Below are positions 33,686-44,545 of a stretch of 64,000 nt of DNA, one piece after another. Numbering within the stretch: position 1 is the stretch's first letter; every line of letters starts with the position of its first letter. Source of the stretch: Rhineura floridana. Lineage: Eukaryota; Chordata; Lepidosauria; Squamata; Rhineuridae. Location: positions 14,804,001 through 14,868,000 of the forward strand of contig NC_084489.1 of the NCBI RefSeq assembly GCF_030035675.1, written 5' to 3'. The translations under genes were made by a program, and so were the position numbers. The notes under the pieces are model-generated. The model was not told the origin of the DNA. It saw only the letters and a program-made list of their open reading frames with translations, and searched no databases.

Positions 33686-34504
33686 TGCAGTTCTTATACT
33701 AGGCTCTGCTACCCCATGACCCACGAGCACCACTCTGGAACCCACCAGTAGCTTCATCCCCTGGCTCCATCCTTGAGTCTACTTTGGCTTCTGTCACCAG
33801 ACCCAGAGATTCTGCCTCCTGAGACCACACCCAGCTACCAGGATTTTATCATCATCATTTCAAGAGTTGGGATCCCTGCTGCAAAAATTGAAAGAATTTA
33901 TATTCATTTACATCAGGGTCGTTTTTCACATCTTGTGACAGAAAACCTGGGTTTGTGCCTGTGTATACACTTGACAAGAGATCCACGGCTAACTGTGGCC
34001 CCCATGACACTCATGTTTATCATGATGTGTTTGTTATATTTACACTTTATATACAGGTATACATATAAGAAACTATCTGTGAAACAGCCCTAAATAACTT
34101 AAATTAAAAAGAGTTCAGTGTTGCCTAACTTTGGAAGGTAAAATACAGTATTTTTGGGGGGAGGGGAATCCCTCTCTATGTTAGGCTTAGCTAGGACATT
34201 TTTTCAACTGACTACCAACCTGCAGAACATCAATCTCAACTTTGTTTTATTCAAGACAACTATTCTCAAAGGGGAGTGTAAAAATTGTAAATATTTGAAA
34301 ACAAACTTCTACTCCCCCTTCCCTTATCTAAAATGGAGTTCCTATCTATCCCAGCAATGTGTGCAACAAGCATCACACTGCCTGCTTTGCTCCATATCCT
34401 TACCCAATTTAAAAACATATGAAAATGGGGTCAAAGATAATCTCATATCTTCTCTAGCAATAGCTTGAGATACTATGGGGAAGCCTAACTGACACCAACC
34501 ATTT
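33686..34504. other. Intergenic, nothing recognised
   Basis: No gene. The plus frames at 33773-34093 and 34154-34468 lack domains or codon bias. Confidence 0.45.
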
Positions 34505-34665
34505 AAAACACACCCAACACACCTTTAAATCATATGGCTCCCCCCAAAGGATCCTGGGCACTATGGATCCCTGACAGAACTACAAATTCCCAGCAACCTT
34601 AACAAAATATAGTTCCAGGATTTTTTTTTTGAGAGGGGGGGATCATATATGGTGTGGATCTGCCC
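34505..34665. repeat. Decayed palindromic MITE, 'CCCCAAAGAATCC' family
   Basis: TTTAAATCATATGGCTCCCC and CCAAAGGATCCTGGGCACTA on the left, with a poor right arm ending ATATGGTGTGGATC. The better copy is at 54675-54977. Confidence 0.5.
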
Positions 34666-35302
34666 TTAAACTGAGGGTTGTGATACAAGGTTTGTAATTA
34701 ACCTTTCTTTGAAACCACTCTGAAGACAGATACTTATGCACATTGAACAACACTATTCCTTCAAAACAGGCCCACCCTCATAATGAATCAGCATTAAGCA
34801 GATTTCAGAAGGGGCACTAGACACCTGCTCCCAATCTCCACCACTGTGTATTGTAAAGAAAAAGAAAAGGGGGGGAATTTGTGGTTGGGGTTGTGTTGTG
34901 TGAAAGAATGCTGTTACTTCTGTTAATACAGTGTAAGTTTAATTGCTCAATATCTTTGTGTCTTACATTTAATTTAGAACATGCTGTGCGCTTTGAAACA
35001 AACTGCTCGTCTCAGCATGCACTGTTTTAGCCAAATCCTGTACACCTTGTGGAATCAGAACTCTTGCAAAAGCTAAAGGGTGACCACCTTTTTTCTTTCC
35101 TACCAGCTTCCACAACAGCCTCAGTCACCAGTCTGAAAACAGCCACAGACAGGGCTGGCACCTGATGATTATGATGATTTTTTAAAAAATCTTAAATGAT
35201 TAATCATATGGGCTTTGTTGATTGATCCGCATATTAAATTGGCATAAACCTAAACATGCATAAAACTGATTGCTCCAAAGAAAAATAACATGCTTTCTGC
35301 AT
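34666..35302. other. Intergenic, nothing recognised
   Basis: No gene or repeat recognised. Confidence 0.4.
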
Positions 35303-35392
35303 CAGACTACTCAGAAGTAATCAGGCCACTACTGATTTCAGTAGGTCTTATTTCCAAAGTAACCAACAAAATTACAGTCTTACAGCCAGCTT
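35303..35392 (-). repeat. Short 'CTACTCAGAAGTAA' repeat
   Basis: GACTACTCAGAAGTAATC, then AGTAGGTCTTATTTCC and AATTACAGTCTTA, is the reverse of the unit at 38346-38440. It is an abundant short repeat whose intact copies have inverted ends of the type CAGTGCAATCCTA...TAGGATTGCACTG. The family is recognised from memory of squamate DNA. Confidence 0.5.
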
Positions 35393-35864
35393 GGAAGTGC
35401 CCAGTGTGATGCTTTGCCTTCCTGAGCTGCGAGGTGGGGACTAACAACAGTGACAGGCAGCACACAAGAGATATCTGAAACTGCATATTACTCTTTCTCC
35501 TTGCCCTCTCACTCACCTGAGAGCCTGTTTAAAAGGAAGAGAGACTATACTTCCTCCAAAATGGAACCCAAATCAGTGTAATCGTTTGGAACGTTTTTAA
35601 CCTAATAATTGGTTCAATTAATTAAATGTTGCAAATCCTAATCCAGAGAAAACCTCCAGGAAAGAAAGAACAAAGCAATCAAGGTAGCATAGGATAGGTT
35701 TTCAAAGGATCTGGATGAGGTGCTTTGAAAAAGATGGACAAAAGACATGCCAAAGGATATTAGGTGGTGGATCCTGAAGGAAGGCCCTAAGTTTTACTTT
35801 ACAGAGTTATCGCCTGAGGAACGTGGCAGTGCCAGGTTTCTTCAGGAAGGGCTTTATTTAGTGG
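35393..35864. other. Intergenic, nothing recognised
   Basis: No gene or repeat recognised. Confidence 0.4.
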
Positions 35865-36030
35865 GTAATTTAGTGAGTAGAGCCTATGGTTCGCCAGGTT
35901 CAATCCTCAGCATCTCCAGGCAGGGCTAGAAAAGGCTGCTGCCTGAAATCCTGAAGAGCCGCTGCCAGTCAGTGTAGTCAGAACTGTGCTAGATAGACCA
36001 TAGGTATGAGGCAGCGTTGTATGTTCCTAT
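35865..36030 (+). repeat. tRNA-derived SINE
   Basis: AATTTAGTGAGTAGAGCC is a decayed box A. CCAGGTTCAATCCTCAGCAT is a good box B. The body AGGCAGGGCTAGAAAAGGCT, TGCCAGTCAGTGTAGTCAG and tail GCTAGATAGACCATAGG...AGGCAGCGTTGTATGTTCC are well preserved. This is the best copy of the family in the window. Confidence 0.75.
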
Positions 36031-36299
36031 TGGATTCCTCTTGGGCTTATTATTTGGGTAAAGATTCATTTTCAATGCAATGAGAACCTACTGATCCTGC
36101 TGATGAGATTGGATGTTCTGTGGGGCTGTGCACTGGATTCAGCCAAGGCCCAAGCCAAATCAGGACCATTCAGATATTTTGGGGTCTTGGCTGAATCGAG
36201 TTCTGACAGCCACAGATTGCTATAGGTCAGAGTCAATGACCCAGAGCAGCCCAAGTCTGTCAGGGGGCGGTGCATCAGGCAGGAAGACTGTTGTGCATG

Positions 36300-36720
36300 G
36301 CAGTCACAAACTCTGCCCCACGATTAGGAACTGATTTTGCATATGTTATATCAAATGTGTCCTGCCATTTTGTGTGATAGGTCTTGAAATATGCGTGTGC
36401 ACTATATAGGCATTGTAAAGAATGTATTTCAAGTTTAATATCATTCTCTTTGCCTCCTACAACATTGCAAAATGGCAAATGCATATGAATAGCCATGAAG
36501 TCGATTTGCATATCATAGGACTGTATTATAGAATAGGTAGTAGAGGGAAAAAATGTGTATGTAAAGTTATTAGGCATCCACAGTAAATGCTTTCAAAACC
36601 TTGATATTGCAGCTATTTTGCATTGCAGCCATTTATATGAAAACGGTTAAAAAGCTACATGATTGATTTAAAAGACTGCAAAATATAGTGTTAATAGGGC
36701 CTTCCCTGATTTGCTCATAT
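36300..36720. promoter_or_regulatory. Candidate enhancer: POU/SOX-like and E-box sites
   Basis: AT-rich unique sequence with a GCAAATGCATATGAATAG block at 36475-36492. An octamer ATTTGCAT at 36504-36511 runs into ATATCAT. TTTTGCATATGTTATATC near 36331 contains an E-box CATATG, and TTTTGCATTGCAGCC lies near 36616. The density of ATGCAAAT/ATTTGCAT half-sites about 4 kb upstream of the NEUROD6 CDS suggests a neural enhancer. This is inference. Confidence 0.35.
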
Positions 36721-38345
36721 TCTTCTTAGTGGTGATATGAAATACATACGAAATATATTTTACAGTTGCTTTTTTGATTTTTTTTAAAGATAATTTAACA
36801 AAATAAAGAGTTTGAAAGAGATTGAGGGGAAACAATCTTATACTGACTGTAAATATTACAATTCATAGCATGGCAATTTATTACTACGTAAAGCTGTGCT
36901 GTTCTATAGTTTGAATGTTCAGTTGTTGTTTGCACAACATTTAAAACAGAGTTTAGTCATTCAGTGATTTGCCACTCAGTATAATATGCATTTGTAGCAT
37001 GCTGAATATGCAAAATTAAAAACATACAAACCATAATAAATAAAATTAAAGGGCAAATAACTGACTTCAGGACCTTACAAAAACAAACCTTTTTCTTAAC
37101 ACCAAGTAAGGGTTGATACTCAGTTTCATATAGAAAAGAAATCATGAAAGTACTTGGCAATAGAAGGAAATACCTATTCAGTCTGCTGTCTGTAGGTCTT
37201 GTGGGAGGGATATGGAATCCATAGTTCATTGGCACTTGGCACATGAGTTTTAAAATCTTGCCCCCATTTCCATATATTTTTTCTACACACAGGCCTAATT
37301 TAGATTAGGAGCTAATGGCCTGTATCTTTTTATGGCAGGAAAAAAGTAGAGAATGTGAGTTTCTTAACCTAGACTCTAGCTACTAGACGCATATAAAAAC
37401 AGAGTGGCTTAAATTGATTTTTTAAGCACAGCTCCTGTTTTCCTTTTAAATACCCAAACAGTTTAAAGTAGAAATTTGTAATAATAATAGGATTGGGATC
37501 AAGGAACCTTAATGTCAAACTTGGGTCCACTGTGAATTAAAGAAGATGAGTCATTAAAATCTTTTTGTTGGGAAAGAGGCGGAGGTGAAGAGAATCATGC
37601 TGGAAATGCTGACACAAACCCATAACAGTAGCAGCTATGCCAGAGATTACTTTAATTCTAAAAGCAAATGTGTTTTTACATTAAGTGAGAAAGTCGTGGA
37701 GAAAAACAATAACAATATATGCGAGGAATGTTTATATTTTTAAAAGACCTCTTTATTTCCTAAATAAAGCAATGCGTTTAAATATTGATTATGTATATGA
37801 CTTCTTGGAAATGTGTTACTCCTGGAGAAAAAGGTGGAGTTTGCCAGAGGCACTCTGGCATGCTTTGCTGAAGGGGGGGGGGATGAGATTGCTAGCTCCA
37901 TTTAACCATTTCTCCCCTGCGGTTGTTATTGATGGAAAGATAACAAAAGGGGGGGGAGAAGAACAGCTGATAGTGCTGGAGGAGTAGCTGCTAGCATAAC
38001 GAAAGCAAGTGTAGAGTGCAAAAAGAGAAGGAACAGAAAAGCAGATAAAAATAGTTGGAGAAAAACCTAAGGCAGGGAAAATATCTTTTTCAAGAAAAAA
38101 AATCATTTTAAAAAATTGGACAAATGCTTAGTAAAGCAGATAGGAGAACATACTTGGCCCATCCTGTAGTGCTGGCTGGGGTGACTTATAATAAAATCAT
38201 GCATGGTTACATAAAAGTGGGGATGGCGGGGGGTGGCAATGTAAGCGTGCTGCAGGAAGCATTCATTTCTGAAAACGGCATGCAATTCTAAATTGCTTCT
38301 TTTCCCCCCTCTCTTTTTCTGCCTCCTTCAAGAATATCTCAGAAT
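36721..38345. other. Upstream flank of NEUROD6, no repeats seen
   Basis: About 1.6 kb of AT-rich DNA with no recognised repeat. Short G runs lie at 37867-37882 and 37948-37957. Such repeat-poor DNA just upstream of a developmental gene is often conserved, but I cannot compare species here. Confidence 0.4.
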
Positions 38346-38440
38346 CAGAGGCTGCAGTCCTTTACCCATTTACCTGGAGTAAACCTCATTGGACTCAGTG
38401 GGGCTTACGTCTGAGTAGACATGTATAAAATTTCACTGTA
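38346..38440 (+). repeat. Short 'CTGAGTAGACATG' repeat
   Basis: CTGCAGTCCTTTACCCATTT, ACCTGGAGTAAACCTCATTG and GGGCTTACGTCTGAGTAGAC followed by ATGTATAAAATTTCACTGTA follow the abundant short squamate repeat whose ends are inverted CAGTGCAATCCTA-type sequences. The TATAAAA inside it (38424-38430) is therefore probably not a NEUROD6 TATA box. Confidence 0.55.
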
Positions 38441-38559
38441 AAGAAACTGGAACTGTTTCATGCACCAAGTCCAAAGGGAAAATAAGCACGGACTCGTTCA
38501 AATTCAGATATATAATTTTTTGGAATATGAACACATTCACTGCTCCCATAATTATTGGG

Positions 38560-39085
38560 GTCAGAAACTGTTTCTCTGAGCTCCCTCACACCTGAGCAAA
38601 AGTTGCTTAAGTTAGGAATCGCCAGACACTTTGACTGATTCCATTTCTTCATTGTGACAGCAGCTCCCATCTTCAAAGTATCCCCACGTGCACATGGCAT
38701 TCTGATCAATATGACAAAAATCCTTTCTTCAGTAAACATCAGCATATTATCAAGCAGAAAGCAGAGATACCTGTGGATAGGGATAAAAGTGAAATGTTGA
38801 CATTTCTGCCTGTTCAACAAAACTCACAGAAATGCACCTACTGCATCTGAAATGCTGGTGTGGATTCCCCCCCCCCTTCCCTATCAGCCTAACCTTCTGT
38901 GTTGATACATGAATGCTGGTACCCACTTACAGGGATGCCAGATGATCAGTGCAAAATGAAGGTCCCAGGAGAAAAGATCACATGGTTTTCTCTGCCCTGT
39001 GACGTCACCGGCAGATGGCATGGGTACCAGCTCTGGCAGTTGGCATCAATGTCACTTTTTAGAGATCAATGAGATAGTGCAGATA
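38560..39085 (+). promoter_or_regulatory. NEUROD6: Candidate NEUROD6 promoter region
   Basis: Contains CACGTG at 38685-38690, a perfect palindromic CRE TGACGTCA at 39000-39007 and an E-box CAGATG at 39012-39017, just upstream of the proposed exon 1. No clear TATA box is seen. From memory, the mammalian NEUROD6/Nex1 promoter has been reported to respond through CRE and C/EBP sites, and bHLH factors of the NEUROG/NEUROD group act on E-boxes of the CANNTG type. A transcription start cannot be fixed from sequence. Confidence 0.5.
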
Positions 39086-39186
39086 TACACAGATCTAGAC
39101 TCCAGGAGACGATGCGACATTCAGATTGAAAAGGTTTGGAAGATAAAAATGAAAACTGATTATTGAAAGATTTGTTTAAGGCCAAG
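39060..39186 (+). other. NEUROD6: Candidate non-coding exon 1 of NEUROD6
   Basis: A strong donor AAG|GTAATG sits at 39186/39187. NEUROD6 in other vertebrates has a 5' non-coding exon separated by one intron from the single coding exon, and the spacing here (1380 bp) is ordinary. The 5' limit is arbitrary, as no start site is visible. The proposed exon contains two very short upstream ORFs of five codons each, at 39112-39129 and 39149-39166. RNA evidence would be needed to confirm it. Confidence 0.5.
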
Positions 39187-40566
39187 GTAATGCCAATATT
39201 TTTTTATGTATATCTATATAATATTTAATTGAGACTGCTTAGTGTGTATGCAAGTAGGTTAAAGATACAGGTTACAAAGCCTTGTGTTTTATGACTGCTG
39301 TGTTTGCCGCTTCTTCTGTTTTCATGTTTCTTAAATGTTGTTGCATACTTTCACTAATTATGTAATACTCCACGAGTGCCGGGAACAATACTCAGAGAGT
39401 TGAATCTTTTGATGAGGGGCTTACTTTAGTTTTCTTTAAAAAACACACAACCCAAACTGTATCTGTTTAAAAGTCTCTCACCTCCTTGTTTGTGAATTTT
39501 CATTTGTGTACTTGTTTGTCAATTTGAGAATCCTGAAATATGCTGCTTGAAAAGTAACTACAGGGGCAGAAACAATGCGAAGAGAAGCAATTTGTCCCCC
39601 CCCCTTTTCATTCTGGATTCTGAACACACGTGCGCAATTGCAGTCAGAATCCACAGACCATTCCTGTCAGTTATTAGCTGGAGGGAAACGTCTGTTCCTT
39701 GAAGAACACATATGCTGCAATCGAGTGTGATGAGGTTTAGCTTTGCTACTGATTTTTTTTAATTAAAAAAGGAAAATACTAGTTAATTTTAAAATTGGAA
39801 AAAAATGTTTCCGATTTCCCCCACTTCCTTAAAATAAAGATAGAGAGAGTGATTTATTGCCTAACCCTTTCCGTGAATATGTTTGGTATTTACACTATCC
39901 TGCTTTTAATAGGAAAGAAATAATCCACGTATCACACATTTTCATACCGATCGTTAGAAAAAGCCTCTCTTCGCTTTAATTAAGTCACTGAATGATTCAT
40001 TTGCCTTTTACCCATTCTAATTCTTTCAGTCAATTCGGACATGATTGTGATGATTTGTAAAGGAATATGTGCAAACAATTTAAAATAAAAACTTAAAGGT
40101 ATTTTTTCTGACAGCTAACATGCATTTTAATTTTTAATACATTATCATGTCTCATTTCATACTTTAGAATACTTGAATAGTTGAAATTATGCATTTAAAA
40201 ATTGCTTTTTATTAATTCCATATTTTTAGGTGTTGTGAACATTTGTGCTTTTTTAAAAAATAATAAAAATAAATAAGGGAACAGCGTTGATTTTAAATTT
40301 AACTTTTCTTGGTGTTTCTTAATTGCCAGTGTTTTTCTTCTGATAGTTATACTGCATTCTTAATGTATACTTTTGGACCAAATCAATTCATAAATATAGC
40401 AGGTGATATCAATAATTTGCTGTACTTCTTAGAGGTATGAGGGTGTGTATACACCCCCCATATGCACACTATATTTGCAATACTAGTAATTACATGAAAA
40501 CTTACTAAAAATCTGTATATTTTCACAAATGGATACCTTTAAAACCTTGTGCTGGCATTCTTTCAG
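39187..40566 (+). other. NEUROD6: Candidate intron 1 of NEUROD6
   Basis: Bounded by GTAATG at 39187 and by the acceptor GGCATTCTTTCAG ending at 40566. AT-rich, repeat-poor, with no coding frame. It contains many TTTAAA and ATTA motifs and may hold regulatory DNA. Confidence 0.55.
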
Positions 40567-40587
40567 GTCACATAAGATTGTAACGCC

Positions 40588-41601
40588 ATGTTAACGCTAC
40601 CGTTTGATGAATCTGTTGTAATGCCTGAGTCCCAGATGTGCAGAAAGTTTTCCAGAGAAAGTGAGGACCAGAAGCAAATCAAGAAGCCAGAATGCTTTAC
40701 AAAGCAGATTACACACCAAGGAAAAAGTATTAAAAGATCTATGGCAGAAGATACAGAAAAAGAGGAGGCAGAAGATGATCGAGAGGAAGAAGATGAAAAT
40801 GGTTTACCCAGGAGGAGGGGCCTTCGGAAAAAAAAGACGACCAAGATGAGAGTGGAGAGGGTCAAATTCAGGCGACAAGAAGCTAATGCAAGAGAAAGAA
40901 ATAGAATGCATGGCCTCAACGATGCTCTGGACAGTTTAAGGAAAGTAGTCCCTTGTTATTCCAAAACACAAAAATTGTCTAAAATAGAAACTTTGAGACT
41001 GGCCAAAAATTACATATGGGCTCTTTCTGAAATTTTACGAATTGGCAAGAGGCCTGATCTGCTGACATTTGTCCAAAATTTGTGCAAAGGTCTCTCTCAG
41101 CCAACAACAAACTTGGTGGCGGGATGCCTACAACTGAACGCAAGAAGTTTCTTGATGGGTCAGACAGGGGAAACAGCCCATCATGCCAGATCTCCCTACT
41201 CCACCTTCTATCCTCCCTACCACAGCCCAGAGCTGGGCACTCCCCCAGGTCACGGAACACTTGACAATTCCAAGACCATGAAACCGTACAATTATTGCAG
41301 CACTTACGAGTCTTTCTACGAAAGCACTTCTCCTGAGTGTTCTAGCCCACAGTTTGAAGGTCCCTTAAGTCCTCCCCCAATTAACTATAATGGGATATTT
41401 TCCCTCAAGCAAGAAGAATCTTTGGACTATGGCAAAAACTACAATTATGGCATGCATTATTGTGCAGTGCCACCCAGGGGTCCCCTTGGGCAGAGTTCTG
41501 TATTCAGGTTGCCCACCGAGAGCCACTTCCCTTATGACTTACATCTGCGCAGCCAGTCTCTCTCCATGCAAGATGAATTAAATGCAGTTTTTCATAATTA
41601 A
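40588..41601 (+). CDS. NEUROD6: NEUROD6, neuronal bHLH transcription factor
   Basis: A 337-residue protein, the usual NEUROD6 (NEX/MATH2) length, in one exon beginning 21 bases after a splice acceptor. Order: conserved N-terminus [15 protein letters not shown]; acidic stretch about 53-71; basic NLS-like RRRGLRKKK (75-83); bHLH domain about 94-146 with basic residues [13 protein letters not shown] (95-107); NEUROD-family C-terminal domain from about 153 ([20 protein letters not shown]), rich in Pro/Ser/Tyr; C-terminus [10 protein letters not shown]. The family dimerises with E proteins, binds CANNTG E-boxes in the nucleus and promotes differentiation and survival of cortical excitatory and other post-mitotic neurons. 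The frame is intact. Differences from the mammalian protein, as remembered, cluster in the acidic N-terminal third, while the bHLH is almost unchanged. NEUROD1, 2 and 4 fit less well in both termini. Confidence 0.98.
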   Translation: MLTLPFDESVVMPESQMCRKFSRESEDQKQIKKPECFTKQITHQGKSIKRSMAEDTEKEEAEDDREEEDENGLPRRRGLRKKKTTKMRVERVKFRRQEANARERNRMHGLNDALDSLRKVVPCYSKTQKLSKIETLRLAKNYIWALSEILRIGKRPDLLTFVQNLCKGLSQPTTNLVAGCLQLNARSFLMGQTGETAHHARSPYSTFYPPYHSPELGTPPGHGTLDNSKTMKPYNYCSTYESFYESTSPECSSPQFEGPLSPPPINYNGIFSLKQEESLDYGKNYNYGMHYCAVPPRGPLGQSSVFRLPTESHFPYDLHLRSQSLSMQDELNAVFHN

Positions 41602-41935
41602 TGAGGAAAGTAAAAAAATAAACAGTGGTCATTTACCTCTCCATCTAATTAAGATAAAGCTGATGCTTGCACCCATCTAATCGGTGCAACTCTATTTAAA
41701 AAGTGTTTGCTAGGTTCTAAAGTGTGTCAACTATTGTGGGACTTTTTTAAATTTCTATGTACTAACAATAATAATAAATAATTTTACTTATCAGTATTTA
41801 ATTCCATACGGAACTTGGTACGCACTGTGAAATTCTGTTTTAATTGGATTTCTTAAGTTTTTTCCCTTTCTCTCCTGTTTGTTCAATTTTGTCAAACAGT
41901 GTGACTAAATAAAATTGTTGAGCCAAGAAATGCAC
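41602..41935 (+). other. NEUROD6: NEUROD6 3' UTR, proximal part
   Basis: AT-rich sequence directly after the TAA stop. A canonical AATAAA at 41908-41913, preceded by GTGACTA and followed by a TG-containing stretch, is a plausible proximal polyadenylation signal. An ATTAAA at 42407-42412 could serve a longer isoform. The true 3' end is not fixed. Confidence 0.5.
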
Positions 41936-43104
41936 ACTGTATAAAGTCTGCAACAGTATTTTGATTGTACAGTAACTATACCAATGCATGCTACTCAAAT
42001 CAGATGAGTAAAAAATGATGTATTTATAATGATTAGAAATTATATATTATGTAATAGGGAAGAGGTGAATTTTTAAACTCTCCTGAATTGTTTTGTTTAA
42101 GAAAAAGTGTCACAGGCATCATGAGACTCAGTGGAGATGGTGCAGCAATATTTTAAGCTATGCAACAACAAAAATCAAAAGAAAGTGCATCTAAATAGAA
42201 TGTGTGGTAATCATTCAGCTTAAAATTTGAAACATTTGCTGGCAGGGGCTACCTATTATTTTTGAAAGTTTTTTGTCGCAATTTTGCATCCACCACTTTA
42301 CTATAAAAATCATATGCTATCTGCACTTCTTTTGTATTGTTCCCCCTTCATATGTAAAGTTTGTTAGAATGTACAACTGTGGTTTTCATTACTTATTTTC
42401 AGTGCAATTAAAACATAAATGTTTTCAACATCATCCTCTATGATATAACATCAGCTATGACATAGTAGTACAATTTGATCATATCACTGGACATGTGGTA
42501 CCTTGTTATTTTTGTGGAGTATTATTATATCCATACTGTCTAGGGTGTTAATGTGGCACAAACAAAAATTGACCTCAAAATTTGTTCCGCTAAAATAAAT
42601 GTCCCCAGTATAAGCATTTAGGATTGGAATGCTGAGGTTTGATGTTAGACGTAAATATTATATCTCCAAATTCAAAAGCACACATGAAGAGAGTAGAGAG
42701 AACTGAACTGAGAAGTTGGCACTAAAAATGTTCATGTGGAAGCCCCTGTGGGCTACAGGGCTATTACTGTGCAAGGTCTATTCATGCTGAACTTGGTAAA
42801 TTGTTCACAGAAATTCAGTGCAGGATTTAAGATACAGCAGATTAACTTCAAGTTTACAGTCTTTAATATTCTTGATCTATACTCAGGAATAATTTTAAAA
42901 ATTTGATTAAATGAAATCTGAGGATGGAAAAAATTCCTTTTCTACAAAATATTTAATTGAGGTTTGGCAAACATTCTGTCGCTCATTGATTTTTGTTTCT
43001 AGGGTTCATAAAAAGCCGCATGAAGAGAGTGTGTAAAGATAAGATTTTATTGCAGGGTGCCGAAAAACAAGTTTTAAAATCATAAATACCTCTGATTTTG
43101 TGAC
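41936..43104. other. 3' flank or distal 3' UTR of NEUROD6
   Basis: AT-rich, repeat-poor sequence that may include a longer 3' UTR to about 42430. No other gene seen. Confidence 0.4.
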
Positions 43105-43205
43105 ACTTTCAGCCTGATTCCACCGTCAAAGTAATTTATCCAGAATTAAGTCTGATTTCAGGAGAGCTTGCTTTCAAATAAGTGTGCTTAGGATCAATGG
43201 CTTTA
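43105..43205 (+). repeat. Short 'CAGTGCAATCCTA'-type repeat, decayed
   Basis: GTAATTTATCCAGAATTAAG, then TCAAATAAGTGTGCTTAGGA, recall the short squamate repeat also at 38346 and 35303. Heavily diverged. Confidence 0.35.
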
Positions 43206-43465
43206 TTTATGTAGGTAGTGTTTCATCTCAAAGTGGCCAAATCTATTCTACCTGAGTGGTGTTCCCAAGAACACAAGATAAGAGATGCAAGTATTTCTCT
43301 GGGCTTATTTGGGCTTATATGGTGTGCTTTACATCCATATTATTTGACACATAGTTTTAGAAAAAGAATATGTAGTCCTGCTTCTCCACTTGGGAGAGCC
43401 ATTTTCACTGAAATTGTGTAGGGAGATCCTAAATTTGATCTTAGAATGCAGCCTATCAGCCATAT

Positions 43466-43522
43466 AAGCCATGGGCTCCTGCTGGGAGGAAGGGCGGGAT
43501 ACAAATCAAATCAAATCAAATA
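43466..43522 (+). repeat. L2-type LINE 3' tail
   Basis: CATGGGCTCCTGCTGGGAGG, AAGGGCGGGATACAAATC and then (AAATC)n. Only the tail is present. Confidence 0.7.
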
Positions 43523-43834
43523 TAAGCAGCCTAGAAGGGACTCAATGGATCTCTTTTTGCTCCTTCTCTGGGCCTTCAAAAATGGGTGGGGGTAGTTATC
43601 CAGCACCTGGCAGGCCATAATATGTGGCTGGTATGTTGCAGCTTGCTTGGTGGCTCACAAGCAGCGCATGCCTGAGTTTGTATATTTTGCAAGTGATCAC
43701 TTCACACTGCAGTCAACAAGTGATGAATATACAAATGTTAACAGGTCCTCCATGTGAAGAGGACAGTAGCTTAAAAGCATTCAAGACTTCAGCTTGATAA
43801 GTTAAACTGAAGCTATCTTTCATGGGAAGAGGAG
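43523..43834. other. Intergenic, nothing recognised
   Basis: No gene or repeat recognised. Confidence 0.4.
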
Positions 43835-44000
43835 TGAGCTAACAGTTCAGTGACAGAGTGCATGTGGAAAGCTCAGCCCCTGGCATCACCACTGGAAAGG
43901 AGATTAGGTTATTGGCAGACCTGAGATTTTGGAGCGTTGCTGCCAGTCAAAGTAGACCAATGATCTGTCTCCATATAAGACAAGTTCGTATGTGTTTGAA
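43835..44000 (+). repeat. tRNA-derived SINE, old copy
   Basis: TAACAGTTCAGTGACAGAG (box A region), CAGCCCCTGGCATCAC (box B region), TGCTGCCAGTCAAAGTAGAC and TATAAGACAAGTTCGTATG follow the SINE at 35865-36030 in order. It is clearly diverged. Confidence 0.6.
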
Positions 44001-44254
44001 AAGCTCATTGTTTAAAATTTCAGCAATCTGACATGGCTAAGTCTTGAAGTGGCAGCACAGGGATGTTGTTTTGCTGTTTTTATGCAACAATTGTAAGCAC
44101 GAACTTTCTTAAATTTGCCCACTCCAGCCTTGAAAATCACAATGGATGGTCTCCTTTGAGGTTGGCTAATTCTTACTCCTAGACACTCTAGAGGTAAATC
44201 TTGCATTTGGAAGATTTGTGTCTCTCAACTACTAGAAGTTTGGGGAACACTAAA

Positions 44255-44545
44255 AATATAGGAAGCTGCCTTATACCAGGTTGATCTCGCCCAATATTAT
44301 TTATATGGCTAGAATCAGCTCTCCAAGGTTGAAAGCAGAGGGTCACATTGTGTGCTACTACCTTATCCTTTTAACTGGAAGTGCCAGAGATTGAACAGGA
44401 GACCTTCTTTATGCTTTTTGCTTTAACTTGGCTTCCTGCATTAAGCAAGGGGTTGGACTTGATGACCTTATAGGCCACTTCTAACTCTACTATTCTATAA
44501 TTCTGCATGCACAGTGTGTGCTCTATGCACTGAGTTATGCCCCCC
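44255..44545 (-). repeat. tRNA-derived SINE split by a CR1 tail
   Basis: Starts GGAAGCTGCCTTATACCAGG, the complement of the SINE tail, and continues with CTGGAAGTGCCAGAGATTGA (box B complement). The head resumes at CATGCACAGTGTGTGCTCTA, ending TGCACTGAGTTATGCC near 44540. Between them (44449-44503) lies a CR1-like 3' end. Confidence 0.6.
44449..44503 (+). repeat. CR1-type 3' tail nested in the SINE
   Basis: GGGGTTGGACTTGATGACCT, then CTCTACTATTCTATAATTCT, matches the classic amniote CR1 3' end, including the ATTCTATR octamer repeats. Only about 55 bp is present, so it is an extremely truncated insertion, or a composite SINE tail. Confidence 0.6.

Noticed and set aside
38424-38430. TATAAAA as a TATA box for NEUROD6
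   Set aside because: It lies inside a short dispersed repeat (38346-38440) and more than 600 bp before the proposed exon end, so it is weak evidence for a promoter.
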